The position numbers and the translations under genes were made by a program. Below the pieces are notes generated by a model, which did no database searches, was not told where the DNA came from, and saw only the letters and a list, made by a program, of their open reading frames with translations. This document shows, one piece after another, positions 63,560 to 64,000 of a stretch of 64,000 bases of DNA. Source of the DNA: Epiperipatus broadwayi (Eukaryota > Onychophora > Udeonychophora > Euonychophora > Peripatidae); NCBI GenBank assembly GCA_028023455.1, contig JAQFVV010000032.1:3410001-3474000 (forward strand), in the 5' to 3' direction. How positions within the stretch are numbered: the first letter of the stretch is position 1; each line of letters opens with the position of its first letter.

Positions 63560-64000
63560 AACAACTTACAAACAGGCAAATACAATATACAGATACTAAA
63601 TTGCAAATGGTAATAATTATCATAACATCTTTACATGAAAAGATCATAAGCCAAACATTAACTGGGGGAAACTTAGCTGAATTCTTACATCACCCAATTA
63701 CTAAAATTATCTTGATGAAAATATCTTTCACCACAGTATAAAATGTTTGAAGTAATATAATTTGTAAAAGTAGTAATTGAAAGAACAGAATGAAGATTAA
63801 TAACATATTTTATGTAAAAAGTATTAAAGATAAAATATAAAATAAAGAATTAATGCTTTCTCCCACTTTTGATAAAAATAATTTATATATAAATTTACTA
63901 AATAATAAAACGTGTATAGGTGACTATTTATTTACTCCTAATAACTCTTTTTTCTGATTTTAACTTTATACTAATAATAAGTTCATTCACAGTAATCATA
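63560..64000. other. AT-rich non-coding end of window
   Basis: No gene or repeat recognised. Confidence 0.5.

Overview
The window looks like a gene-poor, repeat-rich stretch of an invertebrate animal genome. It is roughly three quarters A+T by eye. It is full of (TA)n and (AAT)n microsatellites and has no bacterial-style gene packing. The only host-gene signal I can defend is one internal exon, flanked by splice sites, of an astacin-family zinc metalloprotease (about 18.2-18.4 kb, + strand). That exon, tRNA-derived SINEs and Ty3/gypsy LTR elements make this a metazoan nuclear sequence. I cannot name the species or phylum.

Most of the recognisable sequence is LTR retrotransposons. Four LTR pairs are visible, all in the minus orientation: E1 (6.38-11.12 kb, LTRs about 2.04 kb, 0.65 kb interior), E2 (21.79-27.90 kb, LTRs about 1.69 kb, 2.7 kb interior with one coiled-coil ORF), E3 (36.42-39.93 kb, LTRs about 1.39 kb, 0.73 kb interior) and E4 (42.44-55.90 kb, LTRs about 3.29 kb). 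E4 is a complete but mutated Ty3/gypsy element with gag, protease, reverse transcriptase, RNase H and integrase. E2, E3 and E4 carry a primer-binding site resembling the complement of the tRNA-Lys 3' end, and E1 has a weaker version. At nearly every outer edge the elements abut a (TA)n tract. E1 and E3 look non-autonomous and share terminal sequence. A decayed gag from a fifth gypsy-like element lies at 30.5-31.7 kb.

Other repeats: four copies of a tiny tRNA-Ala-like SINE (16.2, 35.3, 35.5 and 63.5 kb); a tandemly repeated unit of about 390 bp at 56.0-59.0 kb, one unit split by a 2.1 kb hAT-like insertion; a composite repeat family at 36.2 and 39.9-41.0 kb; three long fold-back sequences (14.9, 35.9 and 40.5 kb), two sharing a loop motif; several (TA)n-cored palindromes; and minisatellites at 3.8, 23.8 and 60.8-61.1 kb.

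The remaining sequence (0.7-2.1, 11.1-14.9, 18.4-21.8, 27.9-30.4, 31.9-35.3, 41.0-42.4, 59.0-60.8 and 61.6-63.5 kb) is AT-rich non-coding DNA in which I see no gene. It may be intron of the astacin gene or intergenic DNA. The retroelement coding regions would have worked together as one gag-pol unit. Nothing else in the window forms a pathway.
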